A DNA stretch of 64,000 bases from Longicatena caecimuris (GTDB taxonomy: Bacteria > Bacillota_I > Bacilli_A > Erysipelotrichales > Erysipelotrichaceae): assembly GCF_004341945.1 (NCBI RefSeq), contig NZ_SMBP01000013.1, positions 18,273 to 82,272 of the forward strand, written 5' to 3'. Position 1 is the first letter of the stretch. Each line of letters starts with the position of its first letter. The notes below the pieces were generated by a model. It saw nothing but the letters and a program-made list of their open reading frames with translations. It was not told the origin of the DNA and did not search any database. The position numbers and the translations under genes are program-made. This document shows positions 63,231 to 64,000 of this stretch, piece after piece.

Positions 63231-63288
63231 GATCCCTCTAAAGTAGACAACGGAAATAAATAAAAGGTTGTTTATGAAAGGAGGGATC
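63231..63288 (+). promoter_or_regulatory. Hairpin that hides the second IS OrfA ribosome site
   Basis: GATCCCT (63231-63237) pairs with AGGGATC (63282-63288), which contains the 3' part of the AAAGGAGGG ribosome site. Confidence 0.45.
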
Positions 63289-63295
63289 TTTTCTT

Positions 63296-63652
63296 ATGGG
63301 AAGGAAAAGCAAATACACAATAGAACAGAAAGTTGAAGCTGTGCAGGATTACATGAGTGGTAAACGTGGAAAAAGCCAGATATGTGATGATCTGAATTTG
63401 TGCAAATCTGGAAAAGCTTTATATAGATGGGTGTCACTTTATGAAGAATATGGTGAAGTGGGATTCTTACCAAAACGAAGAAATAAATCATATTCAACGG
63501 AACTAAAAGAGAAAGCTATCAATGACTACCTATCTGGGAATGGCTCTTATAAAGATATCATAAGAAAATACGAAATAAGCAGTGATAGTATTTTAGTTGG
63601 ATGGATTTCCAAGTATAATCATGACCAAAGGAAGAAAAACCACATTAGATGA
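63296..63652 (+). CDS. IS3-family OrfA N-terminal HTH part
   Basis: The 118-aa protein has two helix-turn-helix units (KYTIEQKVEAVQDYMSGKRG and LKEKAINDYLSGNGS). In relatives the next HTH and the coiled coil follow in the same frame; here they are in another frame (63621). Ribosome site AAAGGAGGG. Confidence 0.75.
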   Translation: MGRKSKYTIEQKVEAVQDYMSGKRGKSQICDDLNLCKSGKALYRWVSLYEEYGEVGFLPKRRNKSYSTELKEKAINDYLSGNGSYKDIIRKYEISSDSILVGWISKYNHDQRKKNHIR

Positions 63653-63971
63653 AAGACAGGAAATCGTAGCATATTGTTTGGAGCATGACAGTGAATATAA
63701 ACTCGCTGCAGAGCATTTCAATGTATCCTATGCCCAAGTATATCAGTGGGTAAAAAAGTATGAAGAAAAAGGCAAAATAGGCTTGCAGGACAAACGAGGA
63801 AAGCGTAAGCAGGATGATGAATTAAGTGAAATTGAAAAACTGCAACGCGAAAACAGTCTATTAAAGCATCGTCTTGAATTACAGGAAAGAGAAAATATCC
63901 TATTAAAAAAAGTAAAGGAAATCGAAAGGAGGCGGTATTCGCCAAAGGGAAACAAGAAGGAAAATACTTAG
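63621..63971 (+). CDS. IS3-family OrfA C-terminal HTH and coiled coil
   Basis: The frame has MTKGRKTTLDERQEIVAYCL, an HTH (NVSYAQVYQWVKKYEEKG) and a leucine-zipper segment (EIEKLQRENSLLKHRLELQE). In relatives this is fused to the previous frame. It overlaps the first ORF by 32 bp and ends after the A7 slippery site at 63905-63911. Confidence 0.7.
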   Translation: MTKGRKTTLDERQEIVAYCLEHDSEYKLAAEHFNVSYAQVYQWVKKYEEKGKIGLQDKRGKRKQDDELSEIEKLQRENSLLKHRLELQERENILLKKVKEIERRRYSPKGNKKENT

Positions 63972-64000
63972 CAATCAAAGAACTGTATGAAACCCAGCAT
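63911..64000 (+). CDS. IS3-family OrfB, start only
   Basis: The -1 frame after the slippery site reads GKQEGKYLAIKELYETQH, the usual opening of OrfB; it is cut by the window edge. Confidence 0.65.

Larger units (their letters stand above)
63230..64000 (+). mobile_element. Second IS3-family element, cut by window edge
   Basis: It begins near TGATCCCTCTAAAGTAGACA and carries the OrfA-like HTH genes and the start of OrfB. The layout (end hairpin hiding a ribosome site, A7 slippery site) parallels the element at 18030, but the sequences differ. Confidence 0.82.

Noticed and set aside
1..64000. CRISPR array, rRNA or tRNA genes
   Set aside because: No regularly spaced repeats and no rRNA- or tRNA-like segments were seen in the read.

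Overview
The window is chromosomal DNA from a low-GC, endospore-forming Firmicute. Gene content and gene order (a spoIIA locus with dacF and sigma-F, a sigma-K gene, a Bacillus-type sufCDSUB operon, the yqeG-yqeH-yhbY-nadD-yqeK-rsfS-yqeM block, ypmB-dnaD-nth) fit the Firmicutes. The feel of the proteins suggests Erysipelotrichales, but that placement is an inference. No rRNA, tRNA or CRISPR array was seen.

Layout. 0-3.1 kb: end of a methionine operon (truncated metY, metA) and a ferredoxin-like aldo/keto reductase. 3.2-5.6 kb: feoAB iron uptake. 5.6-9.3 kb: a Phe T-box leader and pheST. 9.7-14.1 kb, minus strand: a DUF1835/DUF3658-like protein, a metallophosphoesterase with altered metal ligands, RNase J and peptide deformylase. 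14.3-16.9 kb: ftsW, rsmD, coaD. 17-18 kb: an unknown membrane-anchored protein. 18.0-19.5 kb: an intact IS3-family element lying in the loop of a terminator. 19.6-22.0 kb, minus strand: a HIT protein and two PrsA-like foldases. 22.1-27.4 kb: suf operon and 5-formyl-THF cyclo-ligase. 27.7-30.1 kb: a tandemly duplicated GntR-type regulator and an SGNH hydrolase.

30.2-36.7 kb is a sporulation region: dacF, a 53-aa membrane protein, two Spo0A boxes, spoIIAA-spoIIAB-sigF, a GNAT protein, an unknown protein, and sigK behind a sigma-E-like promoter. An M42 peptidase follows on the minus strand. 38.2-43.0 kb is a sugar/nucleoside PTS operon: promoter with a cre-like site, RAT/terminator, IIA, BglG-type antiterminator, IIBC, an eIF-2B-like protein and pseudouridine-5'-phosphate glycosidase. 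I see it as the best candidate for an undescribed pathway: the PTS could import and phosphorylate pseudouridine or a related C-glycoside in one step, replacing PsuK. 43.1-46.0 kb holds two small flavin-redox operons, each with its own regulator (MarR, TetR) and a perfect operator palindrome.

46.1-53.2 kb is an accessory island. It starts with a decayed second copy of the protein-tyrosine phosphatase/uracil-DNA glycosylase junction whose functional copy lies at 53.3-54.3 kb. A DJ-1/PfpI-family gene is cut in two by a 3.25-kb element with inverted ends carrying an ECF sigma/anti-sigma pair, two small proteins, tnpV and a serine-recombinase tail. A WYL regulator, an XRE/membrane-protein pair and a tyrosine-integrase relic follow.

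53.3-63.1 kb returns to core genes: phosphatase, glycosylase, an MFS exporter with TetR control, the yqe ribosome-assembly operon (with a NadD-YqeK fusion), mtnN, and ypmB-dnaD-nth. The right edge enters a second IS3-family element.
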